Source: Neurospora tetraspora (lineage: Eukaryota; Ascomycota; Sordariomycetes; Sordariales; Sordariaceae). Taken from it: 64,000 nucleotides of DNA. Each line of letters starts with the position of its first letter. Positions within the stretch are counted from its first letter, which is position 1. The notes below the pieces were generated by a model. It saw only the letters and a list, made by a program, of their open reading frames with translations. It did not search any database and was not told where the DNA came from. The position numbers and the translations under genes were made by a program. Positions 36,301 to 47,084 of the stretch are shown piece by piece. The stretch covers positions 868,001-932,000 of the forward strand of contig NW_026944384.1 of assembly GCF_033439725.1 (NCBI RefSeq), in the 5' to 3' direction.

Positions 36301-37560
36301 TTATACTTAATCCTCCTAAAGGAAGATTATATAGTATAGAAGTCTTTAGTAATCGATTTTAAATTAATATTATTAGATTATTACGGTTATAATATATTAA
36401 TAGTTATTATAGATCGATTTATAAAGGTAAATTAGAGTATACTTTATAGAAATATTATTATAGTCAAGGATGTAGCTATATTATACTACTGAGAATTATA
36501 CCGCATTTTTAATTTACCCGACGAAGTTATTAATAATTGTAGACTATAATTCGTATCCTAAATAATATAACAGGTAACTTCTTTATTGAATATTAAATAG
36601 AAGTTGGCTACTTTAGGCTATTTATAGACGGCTAGTTAAATTGAAAATTTATATTAATATATCGATTAATAGTTATAATTATATATTAATTATAATTAAG
36701 ATAATTGGTCCGAATTTATCCTAACGCTAGATATAGTTTAAATAAGCTTCCTTTATAATAGTTTGGATAGCTTATTTCCTAGAGAAATTATTATAGGATT
36801 CCTTATGTTTAGCGTATTGGATTGGGAAGACCGTATTAAATTGAAATTTCCTAAGATTAAAATTAATTACTAAGAGGTTTATTAGTTGATCGATCGGTTG
36901 AAGACTTTCTATATAATTGTACGCTACGCTATTGATAAAGTATAATAGTAATAGACGGTTTAAGTTAATGAATATAGGAAGGAATTGGATTTTGGAATTG
37001 GTGACCGGGTTTTTATTATTAAAAGAAGATAGATTACGGACCGCTTTAATAATAAATTCGATTAGCGCTAAATTAGGATCCTTTATAAGATTAAGGTTAT
37101 ATAAGGTTATTCGTACGAATTGGAGGTTTTAAAGAGTTAGTGAAGTGCGATTGTATATTACGTAGATTGGTTACGAAAGCTTAAGGTAACCCGTTATTAG
37201 AATAAAGTAACGAAAACCTAGTTAGCGAGCTAATTGATGGTAATTAGGAGGAGTAGGAGGTTTTAAAGGTAGGTTTTTCGAAGGTTATTAGAGGGAAGTT
37301 GGAATACTAGGTAGAATAGAAAGGTTGGAATCCCGATTTAGAGTTTTGGCCGGCGAATAATTTTATTAATTCTATAGAGTTATTAAAAGATTATTACGAA
37401 TAGAACCCGACGATACTAAAACTGTTTAAATGTTTAGTTTAATAGTTAGTAAGAGATAAGAATATTTATAATAATAATAATAAATTGGTGAAGGGATTAT
37501 AGATCGGTTTGAGGAGGAGAGTAATGGTGAGGAAGAAGTAGGAGGATATTGGAAGAAGTG
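30400..37560 (+). pseudogene. Gypsy-A gag-pol remnant
   Basis: At 32881-32925 the frame reads YFIYYKPGYIAL, stop, Y: a CX2CX4HX4C gag zinc knuckle whose Cys and His codons have turned into Tyr codons. RT lies near 34640-35200, with Tyr-Ile-Asp-Asp intact at 34976-34987 (YIDDILIYSDN). RNase H follows to about 35650. An integrase zinc-binding stretch (HLGRNKTKRMVYKRY at 36160-36207) and catalytic core follow, with VIDFKLILLDYYGYN near 36352 and LYRIFNLPDEVI near 36492-36530. Stops of the CAA/CAG-to-TAA/TAG kind break all frames. Strand and order agree with an ordinary gypsy polyprotein. Confidence 0.85.
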
Positions 37561-37651
37561 TTCGATTCTAGTTTGTAACGAAAATTTTTCTTTTCTTTTT
37601 ATTTTATTTTTTCGGCTCTAGGGCTGAGCCTTAACCCGGGGGGGAGGGTAA

Positions 37652-38019
37652 TATAATAATATAGATTCCGTAACCCTAGTATGGGTATTGCGGACTTTAT
37701 TTGTCCTATTATAGGATTTATATCTTTAAGGATATACGCTCTCTAGTTAGCTATTCTAAAACTTAAATATATAGGCCTATTCAATTGGTTCTGCGCGCCT
37801 ATTTAATTAATACTGCGATTTGTATATTGCATTTATATATATTATTAGATTAAATAAGGAAGGCGGTAAAGGTTAGTAGAATTTAGGCTCATCCTATATA
37901 AGGGTGTATATTAGAGCCTAGCTTTCAACCTCTCCCTTTTTTTTTCTTTAGCTTTAGTTATTTATTCATTTGTACCCAACTACGCGATACGGAACTACGT
38001 GAGCTAGTGCATCGTAACA
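37652..38019 (+). repeat. Gypsy-A 3' LTR
   Basis: 368 bp, ends CATCGTAACA; TATA-like CCTATATAAGG at about 37895-37905. Confidence 0.92.
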
Positions 38020-38023
38020 GGAT

Positions 38024-38611
38024 ATAAAAAAATTTAAAAACGTAGTAGAAAAGTTGAAAGAATACTATAACGAAAATCTAAACAAACTGAAACTATTAAA
38101 GAAATTGGAAATATAAATCAAAGCAATAAAGAATAATTAAATCGCTAAAAAATATAAAAACGACAATAAACTAGCTAAAAGTTCTAAGAAGGAAAAGATA
38201 CGTAAGAAGAGGTTTTAATAAGGATAAATTGTAGGATAAATTATTAACGGACCGTAGAATAATATATAACGAAATAGCGTAACGTAATAGCCTACAAAAC
38301 TTCGTCGTACTAATTCAACGTATTTATCCTCTACCCGAAACGCGGTCCATTCGAATTAGACTAAAGGAAAAAAAATTTTAAATTTCTAAAATTTTGGGAA
38401 TTTAGTACCCGATAACTAAATTGAAGAATACAGTCGCGATGCTTAATATAAAGTTTTGAATTTTTTTTGGGACCGGGGGAAAACTTTTTTTACAATATAA
38501 TAAATTAGACTAACCATTACAATAGGTTTATATATTTATAGTTTCCTTTCATTTTATATTTTATCATAGCTTTAGGGCTAAGCCTTCTTTTTGAAGGGGG
38601 GGGGGGGTTAA
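38024..38611 (+). pseudogene. Gypsy-B 3' internal segment, resumed after gypsy-A
   Basis: About 590 bp between the end of gypsy-A and the gypsy-B 3' LTR. It reads as a Lys-rich helical segment (KKFKNVVEKLKEYYNEN, later SKKEKIRKKRF), then non-coding sequence and a G-rich polypurine tract. It is too short to hold an integrase catalytic core, which I could not find elsewhere in this element. Confidence 0.6.
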
Positions 38612-38889
38612 TATTATAATATAATTAAATAGGTGCCTAGAATACTAGCTACTAAATAATAGGGTACTAAATATAGGGTACTATAGTATATCAGATAGAA
38701 TGAGGCTTATATTCTTATTAATAAGCTAGATAGATTAGGAAGGCGGCGACGAGTGGTAGTTCTAACTTATATATCCAGAACCGTAATACCTTTGTTTGAC
38801 TACTTCCTTTTCTTCCTTATATTTAATATTATTTTGATTTGTAGCTTCTAATTTTGTTGTTATAGTATTTGTAGGATTACGCTTTCGCA
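38612..38889 (+). repeat. Gypsy-B 3' LTR
   Basis: 278 bp, same length as its partner; ends TTTCGCA directly before the ATATT duplication. Confidence 0.95.
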
Positions 38890-40849
38890 ATATTACTACC
38901 TTCCTTCCCCTATTAACCCTAATCGTACTAACCTCGGCCCTATTTATTTACTTTCGCAGCGCCGAACTCCCTATTTTCATTAGCGCGGAAATTTCCTTTG
39001 CTAAATAATAGGAAGAATACATTAATTAAAAGTCCTTTATTTATATTAAATTCGCTATCGACGTTGCCGCCTTCTTTACGCTAATAAATTATATCTTCTA
39101 TATATTGTAATACTTTTCCGGCAATACCTATATTTAAATACAATTTAAAATCGACGCTATTACATTATTTCCTTATAATTCTATACTTTAACTATCGGAC
39201 TTTACCGATTTCTAAAACCTCTTCAATTAATTTAACCCGTATTATATTACTTTAAATATTTATATTAAAATAGTCCGGAATATAAATTATTTTAAATAAG
39301 GTAGCTTTACTTTCGCAAATTTTATTATTAAATTTATAAGTTGGCCGACCTTTACGAATTTAATAATTACCGATAAATCGATACCTTGAAGGCGAAAGTT
39401 AATTATAAATTCTAAAATACATTAATTAACATTATTTTTAAATTTAAAGTTACCGAATTCAATTAATAAGTTATATTATTCTACGGACTAACGAATAATA
39501 TTATTAATAAATAATATTATAATTAGATTAATAATTCTTTATTTAATTTTTGATTAAAATAAATTACCGATATTAGGGATTTTATGATCTTAAATAAGGT
39601 CTAGGCCTAAGCCTCCTAATATAAAAATGGCCTAATTCCTTAAGCCGAAATGGACTATTAAATAAAGAATAATTTTTATATATATTGCGGTAGCGCGGGT
39701 TATTATATAATAGTTTATACTGTTAAAGGAAAGAAATCCGATAATTTTGCCACTGTTTCGACGATAATTGAAATAGAGGCGGGAAAAGTCTAACCTCTAA
39801 TAAAAAATACCGTTCAAAAAAAAATTAGAGGGGGTAAAAGATTTCTATTTATATTCTTTAAATTTTAATATTGATTTTTCATTTTTAAAATTTTTATATT
39901 TTAATAATACGCTACTAATCCTTTATTCTATTATAATTAATTCCGGATATTTACTAATAGATTTCGTCGACTCTTCCTTTATATAATAATATTACATCCC
40001 GATTATACCCCTCTTTCGAATTCGTACCCTATAATTTGTAAACGGCCGGGAGGGTAACGAAATCTCTTAATATTATATTATTTTATATTCCGTCGGTTCG
40101 TTTATAAATTATTTTATTCTCTTTATTTAATTATTCGGGGGTGCGAATATTATTTTTAATTTTCTTTAATGATAAAAGTATAATTCTACTATCGATTAAA
40201 TTAAAGGGACAATAAAACTTCTAAGTATCTTTATTATTAAAATACCGCTGTCCCTTATATAAATTACTATTAACGTACTTACTTTCGAATTTAATTTAAT
40301 TTAACTTGTTATTAAACCTTTATTAAGAGATTAGTCCTAACTTACTACCTAATTACAATAATTTCGCCGCTGCCTCTTTAATATATATAATTATTTAATT
40401 ATAATAAATAATTACCCTAATAATTATTTATAGTTTTAGAATACTTTTATCCGTTTACTATCCGCTCCTAATTTTATTTTCGTATATAAGGAACCCGGTA
40501 TCGAAATCTATAAGTATATTCCGGCGTAATTATATTAATTTACTGAAATTATTATGTTATCCCCGTCCTAAATCGATAATTAATTAAGTTAAATAATTCT
40601 TCTCCCCGATTTGATACTTAAAATTTTGGAATAAACGCTATATAATTTCAATTATATTATATTTTACATTATCTTCGAAGGAAAACTAATAGAAAAATTA
40701 ATTATCAAAATTATTATTAGCTTTAAAAATTAAATCACTGAAAAATTATAATTCAGTATATTTTTTATTAAAAATATTTAGAAATATATCGATAAGAAAC
40801 CGCCCCCGATATAATAAAAATTTTAAATACCCTACTTAATTGTTTCTAT

Positions 40850-42849
40850 TATATTTAGAAAGCCTTCGATTTAAATATTATTATTATAATACTACTTCAC
40901 TACCCTTTCAATTATAAAATCGATTTAATTTTTAGTAAGACCCCCCCGTACTATTGCTTATAATTTATATCTTAAGAAGAATTCTAAGCTATCCGGAAAT
41001 ACTTTGACGATTATTTATCGAAGGGGTTTATTTACCCTAATTCTTCGCTCGCTATAGTCCCTATTTTATTCGTTAAGAAACCCGGCGGTAATATACGTAT
41101 TTACGTCGATTACCGGGGCTTAAATAATACTATTATTAAAAATAGGTATTCTATTCCCCTTATTCGTAAAATAATCGAAACCCTCCGGAAAGCGAAATAG
41201 TTTAATAAATTCAATATTATTACAATACTTAACCGGCTCTATATCGCCCTGGAAAACGAATAGAAAATAGTATTTATTATTCGTTTTAATCTCTTTAAAT
41301 ATTTTATTACTAATTTCAATATAACGGAGGCCTTAGCATTTTTCTAATACTATACTAACTACGTCCTATTTAATATCTTTAATAAATATACTATAGTATA
41401 CTTTAATAATATATTTATTTATAGCGAAATAAAAGTATAATATAAACGTTATTTCGAGAATATAATATTGCATTTTATAAAAGTAGATTTTACTATGGAT
41501 ATCCGAAAATACAAATTTTATAAGTATAAAATTAAATATTTAAATTTAATTATTGTGAAGGATAATTTATATATAGATTTAAAGAAGGTTAATTCGGTTT
41601 TAAGTTAGGGAATTCCCGAAATATTTAAGGATTTACAACGTTTTATTAAATTTACGAATTTCTATTATCGATTTATTAGAGGTTTTTCTAAAATAATATA
41701 ACCTTTAATAGCCCTAATATCTAAAGAGAAATAAATCTCCCTACTCCTACTAAAAATAATAATAACTTTCGAATAATTTAAAGTTACTTTTACTTTAGCT
41801 CTCATTCTTACTTATTATAATTTAAATTAAAAAATAATTATTAAAATCAATACTTCCAATTAAATATTAAGTAGAATTTTCTTTTAAATTAATAAATAAG
41901 GGTAATAATACCTTATTGCTTTCTTTTTATTAAAATATTTACCCGCTGAATACAATTATAAAATTTATAATAAAAAGTTATTTGCTATTATTAAAGCATT
42001 CGAAGAATAGCGCCCGGAATTTTAAAGCGCTAAAGATTTAATCGAAATAATTATTAATTATAAAAGCCTCTAATATTTTACTTCTATAAAGCTTTTAAAT
42101 TAATACTAAATTGAATAATTAGAATTCTTTAACGACTTTTATTTCTAAATTATATACCGACTATATACGTATGCTATTATCCTTAATATATTATACCACC
42201 TTCCTAATAATATATTAATAAATAAATAGGACGCTAATAATAACCGCGGAATTAATTATATACGTACCCTCCTACTTCCTAAAAATTAAATAGAGGAATT
42301 AGATTTTAACGACCCCTCCATATACTTATTAATATTCAATACCGAATTTCCAATCGACGATTATATTAATACTATTTATAAAGTATTACTAAAGGTATTC
42401 CCCGTTATAACCGCCCTTTAAAACCCGGATCATAAAGCGTTTCCCTACTATATTAAAAAGGTTATTAATATAATTATAACCAATTATAGCGTCCTCTATA
42501 ATTATATTATTATTAATAGTAGGACTTTTATCCCTCTATTCCCCGACGTTCAATTATAAATCCTCTAACGAATTTATAATTTTACCCCGGGTAATTACTA
42601 AAACCGCTTTAAAACTTATAATTCTATTGAATAATTATATATTTAACCGAACCTTGCTTAAAATATTACTACCTTCGTTTAAAATTACTATTTATATATA
42701 TATATTAAAAACTCTTATACTTCGCTTCCGGGCCTCCTCGAACTTATATCGGTCCCGTTTTGTCCTTAATCTAATATTTCTATCGATTTTATTAACTCCC
42801 TCCTTAATATTAAATTTAGAAGCCGTTTATATATTTATATTATAGTAGT
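40850..42849 (+). pseudogene. Gypsy-C pol remnant, RT to integrase start
   Basis: From 41041 the frame reads LAIVPILFVKKPGGNIRIYV and then DYRGLNN, very well kept RT sequence. The catalytic site at 41399-41410 is Tyr-Phe-Asn-Asn (YFNNIFIYS), mutated from two Asp codons. RNase H-like sequence extends to about 42140. The integrase N-terminal part follows and is interrupted at 42849 by the SINE-like insertion, whose left duplication closes this segment. Confidence 0.85.
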
Positions 42850-42933
42850 GGGGAGATAGCTCAGTTGGGAAGATCTAGGCTTAGTTTCCTTCGGTTTTAT
42901 CTAAAAGGTCGTGGGTTCGAATCCTATTCCCCT
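42850..42933 (+). other. tRNA-like head of the SINE-like element
   Basis: Acceptor stem GGGGAGA pairs with ATTCCCC at six of seven positions, counting one wobble. D-arm, an anticodon arm carrying an intron-like insertion (around TTAGTTTCC), and T-arm CGTGGGTTCGAATCCTA are all present. The anticodon loop best fits AGT (Thr-like), but the 3' side of the anticodon stem is imperfect, so identity is tentative. It is unlikely to be a functional tRNA. Confidence 0.6.
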
Positions 42934-43587
42934 CTCTTCCATCCGGTTTTGGTTTTTCGGGTTCTATTAAGACCGGCCTCGGAATTTCTCCCTCACCCGA
43001 AGTACGTAGCTAAACTTATAGGGCTCTCCCTAATCCAAAACCCTAGGAGAAAGCGATTTGGCGTTTGAAAATCTTTTCCTTAATAGGGCTCCGCTATTCC
43101 TCTACCGCAAAAGTAGATTTTAAATCGAATTCTCTACCTCTCGAAAAATAATCACTTTATCTGATAATACGATAGCTATCCGCTTAATTAGCGTATAATT
43201 ACCTAATAGTAAGCAAAGTAATACTTATTCCTCGCCTCTACTAATTGGGGCCTTCGGACCGATTAAAAAAAAAGTACGATAACGAAATTCGTAAAACCCT
43301 TCTACCCTCCCCCTCCCCGAGGCGGTACTCTAATAATAAGACGTATTTAATTAACAATAAGGACCGAAGGTAGGGGTAGAGGGGTTGAAAAGAATTAAAA
43401 GAAATTGGGAGGAAGGTTTAGGATTGAACGAAGATAAATATTAGATATAAAGACGCGGGAGGTTTTCATCTGGTATTCGGCAGCGGATATACGGTTTTTC
43501 CGCCCGGTTTTAAACAACGAAGGACCGCATGCCTAAATAGGTGACTAGTTAAAATTAGACAGTCAAGCGTGAATAAGATCATTATCA
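42850..43587 (+). mobile_element. tRNA-headed SINE-like retroposon in gypsy-C
   Basis: A 738-bp insertion flanked by a perfect 15-bp direct repeat (42835-42849 and 43588-43602), splitting the gypsy-C integrase frame. It begins exactly with a tRNA-like 5' end (GGGGAGA) and contains a perfect A-box TAGCTCAGTTGG and B-box GGTTCGAATCC. Long variable target duplications and a tRNA head are typical of SINEs mobilised by a non-LTR retrotransposon. No poly(A) is seen; the 3' end reads GAATAAGATCATTATCA. Length exceeds usual fungal SINEs. RIP damage is lighter than in the host element. Confidence 0.8.
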
Positions 43588-43602
43588 TTATATTATAGTA
43601 GT

Positions 43603-44780
43603 AATCGACCGATTTATAAAAATACAGTATTATATCCCTATTTATAATTTAATTGCCTAAAAAACCGCTGCCGCTTTCTTTTTAAAAATTAGCCGCCTTT
43701 ATAAAACCTTAAATTCTATTATTTCGGACCCGGGTATTTAATTTATAACCTCCTTTTAAAAGGAATTCTACTACTAATTAAGAGTTTAATAATAATTATT
43801 ATCCTCTATTTATTCGGAAACCGACGGATAAACGGAGATTATTAACGCTTTAATCGAATAATATTTTAAGGCCTTCTATTCGTACTTCTAAAACGATTAA
43901 TTATAATAACTTTCTTTAATTAAATTCGTTATTAATAATTATATTTCCGAAATTATTGGCCCTAACCGGTCTTTTATTAATTATAATGAGTACCCCCGGA
44001 TAGGTATAGAACCGCTACTACTCCGGGATAATCCTATATCGCCTATTTAATACTAAAAATTCTTAAACGCCTATTATATTAAAGAATAAATAAATAAAAT
44101 TATTACTTATATTTATTTGTTTATAGAAGAAATTTAAGAATAGTAGCGCCGTTATATTAATACTTACTATTTAAATATATTTCGATACGCTATTAGAAAT
44201 AAAGTCTAGATTAATATATACTATTAGGATTAAAGCCGCTCCATTACCAAACTTTCTAATAAATAAATAAACCCCTTCATTATTAAAAATGTTTATAAGA
44301 GAATTGTAGCCGTTATAATAAATCCCTTTTACCGAATTTTCCTAATTTTTTATATTTCCTTTATCCGCCCTTATTGAAAAGGCCTCTTAAGCTAAAAAAA
44401 ACTATTAACATAAATTTTAATTAATAGGCCTAAGGCGTTATAGTATTCTTTATAAATTTTAGCAAGGAAGAGTAATATTTCGAACGGATTATTGATTTTA
44501 AATAAAATAAAGATAGGGATTTCGAATATAAAATTAAATAGCCGAAACCCTACTGACCTAATTAGAAGCTAATAAAGGACTTTTAGGAAAACGTTAATAA
44601 TATTGAAAATTTCTATATTAAGAACCCCGGGAAACCGGGCCCGGTATTACGCCGAAACGACCTTACTCCGGACCTAATACTTTATACTACCGAATTTATA
44701 TTAACGTCGGAACCGCCCTATATCTTACTCCGCTGAAGCCCCTAATTCCGGAGAATATAGGTAAAATTCGGAAATTTAAA
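43603..44780 (+). pseudogene. Gypsy-C integrase core and C-terminal part
   Basis: The frame resumes as VVIDRFIKIQYYIP directly after the SINE-like insertion. ISDPGI followed by a Phe-rich stretch marks the second catalytic region (first Asp kept), and IYSETDG, then TEIINALIE, is the conserved Glu region. The C-terminal part reads to FYRIFLIFYISFIRPY. If the insertion and one 15-bp copy are ignored, the frame runs straight from the preceding segment. RIP stops are frequent. Confidence 0.85.
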
Positions 44781-44786
44781 TACGGA

Positions 44787-44932
44787 AGGAGGAGATAAAT
44801 CGATTTAGCCGATAAAATATAAAAGGAAGAAATAAATCGATTTAACTATTATATATAAAAGGAGGAAATAAATTAATTTAAATAATAATATATAGGAAGG
44901 AGAAATAAATTGATTTAAACAATAATATACGT
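44787..44932 (+). repeat. Tandem repeat in the 3' region of gypsy-C
   Basis: Four imperfect units of about 36-38 bp with the core GGAGRAATAAATYGATTTA, just downstream of the integrase segment. Confidence 0.7.
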
Positions 44933-46440
44933 TCTTTTTTTCCCTTAATAAATGAATATATTTATAATTTTAATATTATAATTTTACAATTTTACAATTT
45001 ACAATTTTTGTATAGGATATTTTATTTTAATAGTTTATATTAAAGAATTGTAATAATATAGCCGTAATTCCATTAATATTTTATTTTAACTATAAAGGCG
45101 TTAACCTAATTTCTATTATTTAAAATAGTATTACCCTTACGAATTACTTGTTCTATGAAAATATTTTAGACCCGATTTAGAATATTGTTAATATAAGGAA
45201 TTTAAAGATAATATATTTTATTTCGGCTTCGATATTAGCCTAATTTATAGCGTTTTTAAAGGTATTAAAATAATAAATTATTTTAGTACTGACCGAAATA
45301 TAATAAGAAAATTTAATAAAATATTAAATTTTATATCCGGTATTACCTGGGAATAAACGGAGCCTTTAGGAATTATATTAATAGTAATATTCCTTTAAGG
45401 GAAAATTAAAGGTAAGATATTAAAGAGCCTTTGTTTAAATTAAAATATAACGATCATTAATAATTTTAGTAAGAATATTATATTATTATAAAATTAATAT
45501 AATGGTCGGGAATTGTAAAAGGAATATTATAATAATTATAAATTTATAATATCGCTGATTTTCTTTTAGTACCGGCTATACCCTTTTTAAACTTTATTGC
45601 GTTATTAATAATATTAAAATATTTTATTAATTTATAATTTTAATAACGATACGAATGCGAATCTCTTTAATTTAAATAAATTCGCCCGTTTCGTCCTTCA
45701 ATTAGAATTCGGAAGCTTAAACGATTATAGAAATAAAATTAATATTATTTCTATTTATAAAAATAACGGCCTAACTATATTAATCTTCTATTATTAGTTA
45801 TAGAAATATTTTAAATAAATTTACTAAATTACAATTTTACTTACGCTTATAATAAAAATAATATTTCCTTTTCTTCCCGAAGAGAAAATAATAAATAAAT
45901 TAAACTGGTTTATTACTATCGACGGTCGTATATTTAATAGGGTAGCGGAAATAAATTATATAATTTAGATTTTTAATAGGAATAATATTAGTATTAGGTT
46001 AAATATAGCGGGGCTTCGGCGGTATTTCGACGATTTTTCGTACAAAATAATTATAATTTAAAGTTTTAATAACGAAATAAGAAAGTTTTAATAATATAAT
46101 ACCCTAGGGTTATAATAATTATTTTATAAGTATAGGAGGATAAAAAAAAGTTTAGGGGCGAAAGGTAAAAAGGAGAAAGAAAAAGGAAGGATAAAAAAAT
46201 ATAAAAGAAAAAAAAAGGAATGTACAACGAAAATTAAAGCCCGAACGTTATATAATTTTATTTAAATTAGGGATAGTATACTTATATTCCGTCGATCAAA
46301 TAACGCTTTAAAGGTAAGTAATATAAAGACTATATTAAAATTTTAATTTATTCCCGCTATATGTAAGGCCTACGGTACTGTATTTTAAATATTATAATAC
46401 CTTTTATTTTATTAGCAATTAAAATCAATTATATTTTAAA
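44933..46440. other. Gypsy-C 3' internal region of unknown content
   Basis: About 1.5 kb between the integrase end and the polypurine tract, longer than usual for gypsy elements. AT-rich and RIP-damaged, no domain recognised. Some stretches (for example about 45840-46080) stay fairly open on either strand, so an extra ORF is possible. Confidence 0.4.
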
Positions 46441-46451
46441 ACCGGGGGTAC

Positions 46452-46590
46452 TGTGATGGCATTTGTGGGATGCATCTGTCATTACAACTATATAAGACCA
46501 CTTGAGCGACCGAATTGCCAGCTTCGGTTACTTGTACCCTTTTGCGGAGACACGGGCTGGTTAGTGTAGTGGTCTGCTACCACCGTGACA
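46452..46590. mobile_element. 139-bp solo-LTR-like insertion
   Basis: Starts TGTGATGGCA, ends CCGTGACA, is flanked by GGTAC at 46447-46451 and 46591-46595, and sits exactly between the gypsy-C polypurine tract and its 3' LTR. A TATA-like CTATATAAG is near 46485. TG...CA ends plus a 5-bp duplication fit a solo LTR. It is GC-balanced with normal CpA, unlike everything around it, so it probably arrived after the RIP episode. No full-length partner is in the window. Confidence 0.65.
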
Positions 46591-46595
46591 GGTAC

Positions 46596-46810
46596 TATTA
46601 CAGTACTAAATATTATACTACCGAACCTTCGGCGTTCCGGCACCGCAACGCCACAATTCTCTAATCGTATCTCATCTTGACTTATAGTATATCTCTACTT
46701 AGTTTATATATATAGTTAGGGAGTAGAATTTTCTTTACTCTCTTCTAATCTTCTTCTCTTCGTGCAATAATACGTCTTCTCAAAGCCTCTACTAAGTCGG
46801 TATCGTGATA
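46596..46810 (+). repeat. Gypsy-C 3' LTR
   Basis: 215 bp, less mutated than the 5' copy; followed by ATTAC. Confidence 0.95.
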
Positions 46811-46815
46811 ATTAC

Positions 46816-47020
46816 TTCCTATAGTTAGTAGTATAATTATTCGAAGTATATAAATAAATACTATAGACTCTCCCATATTGAAAATATTGTATGCTATATA
46901 AATTTCTATACAAAACTATATTACTAAATATCGCTGTGATTTTTTTATGTACATGTAACACCATGGAATTTACTATGTAAATGCTATTTTACGTCTAAAA
47001 TACCAGCTAAGGATTGAAAT
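46816..47020. other. Right subterminal part of the MULE
   Basis: About 200 bp between gypsy-C's right duplication and the MULE right inverted repeat. AT-rich, moderately mutated, no ORF. Confidence 0.6.
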
Positions 47021-47084
47021 ATGGGTGCCCCCATAAGGTTGGGTGCCCCCGTAAGACGACCCGGATGCCCCCAGATGAAATGCC
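47021..47084 (-). repeat. MULE right inverted terminal repeat
   Basis: 64 bp, inverted copy of 18321-18384, located 28.6 kb away. Contains the repeated GGGTGCCCCC motif. Confidence 0.88.

Larger units (their letters stand above)
29743..38019 (+). mobile_element. Gypsy-A: innermost Ty3/gypsy retrotransposon, inserted in gypsy-B
   Basis: 8277 bp with 367/368-bp LTRs (29743-30109, 37652-38019). The bases next to the LTRs are AGAT (left) and GGAT (right), a 4-bp match allowing one G-to-A transition, so the duplication is less certain than for the other elements. A polypurine tract (CCGGGGGGGAGGG) precedes the 3' LTR. Gag zinc knuckle, RT, RNase H and integrase are recognisable in gypsy order. 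The RT catalytic site is unmutated, so this copy is less eroded than gypsy-B and gypsy-C. Confidence 0.93.
23561..38889 (+). mobile_element. Gypsy-B: Ty3/gypsy retrotransposon inserted in gypsy-C
   Basis: Two 278-bp LTRs (23561-23838, 38612-38889) beginning TGTTATAG/TATTATAA and ending TTATA/TCGCA, flanked by ATATT at 23556-23560 and 38890-38894. An uninterrupted G tract (about 38595-38607) precedes the 3' LTR. Without gypsy-A the element is about 7.05 kb. RT, RNase H and the integrase zinc-binding motif are recognisable at about 27800-29720. The element is interrupted right after that motif by gypsy-A. RIP damage is severe. Confidence 0.95.
22758..46810 (+). mobile_element. Gypsy-C: Ty3/gypsy LTR retrotransposon inserted in the MULE
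   Basis: Bounded by two LTRs of exactly 215 bp (22758-22972, 46596-46810) and perfect 5-bp duplications ATTAC (22753-22757, 46811-46815). The LTR starts TATCACGG/TATTACAG and ends GTAATA/GTGATA, consistent with a TGTCACG...CGTGACA original. A G-rich polypurine tract (ACCGGGGGTAC) lies before the 3' LTR, separated from it by a 139-bp insertion. Without nested elements it is about 8.6 kb. Protease/RT/RNase H and zinc-binding/integrase regions lie in gypsy order at about 40850-44780. It hosts gypsy-B, a SINE-like element and the 139-bp insertion. Confidence 0.95.
18321..47084 (+). mobile_element. Mutator-like (MULE) DNA transposon, split by nested retrotransposons
   Basis: Perfectly colinear 64-bp inverted repeats (18321-18384 and 47021-47084) frame the whole AT-rich block. 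Each contains three copies of a GGGGGCAYCC-like motif. Subtracting gypsy-C with everything inside it and one duplication leaves roughly 4.7 kb, a normal autonomous MULE size. Between the left repeat and gypsy-C lies a plus-strand transposase remnant with FAR1-like zinc-binding and MULE DDE-type features. No clean 8-11 bp target duplication is visible: the nearest match is AATATTA/AATATCA, one base out of register on the left. Strand is given by the transposase. Confidence 0.8.

Noticed and set aside
18321-47084. A single giant mobile element (Starship-like) or a viral insert
   Set aside because: No tyrosine-recombinase captain or cargo genes; every part resolves into nested elements with their own ends and duplications.
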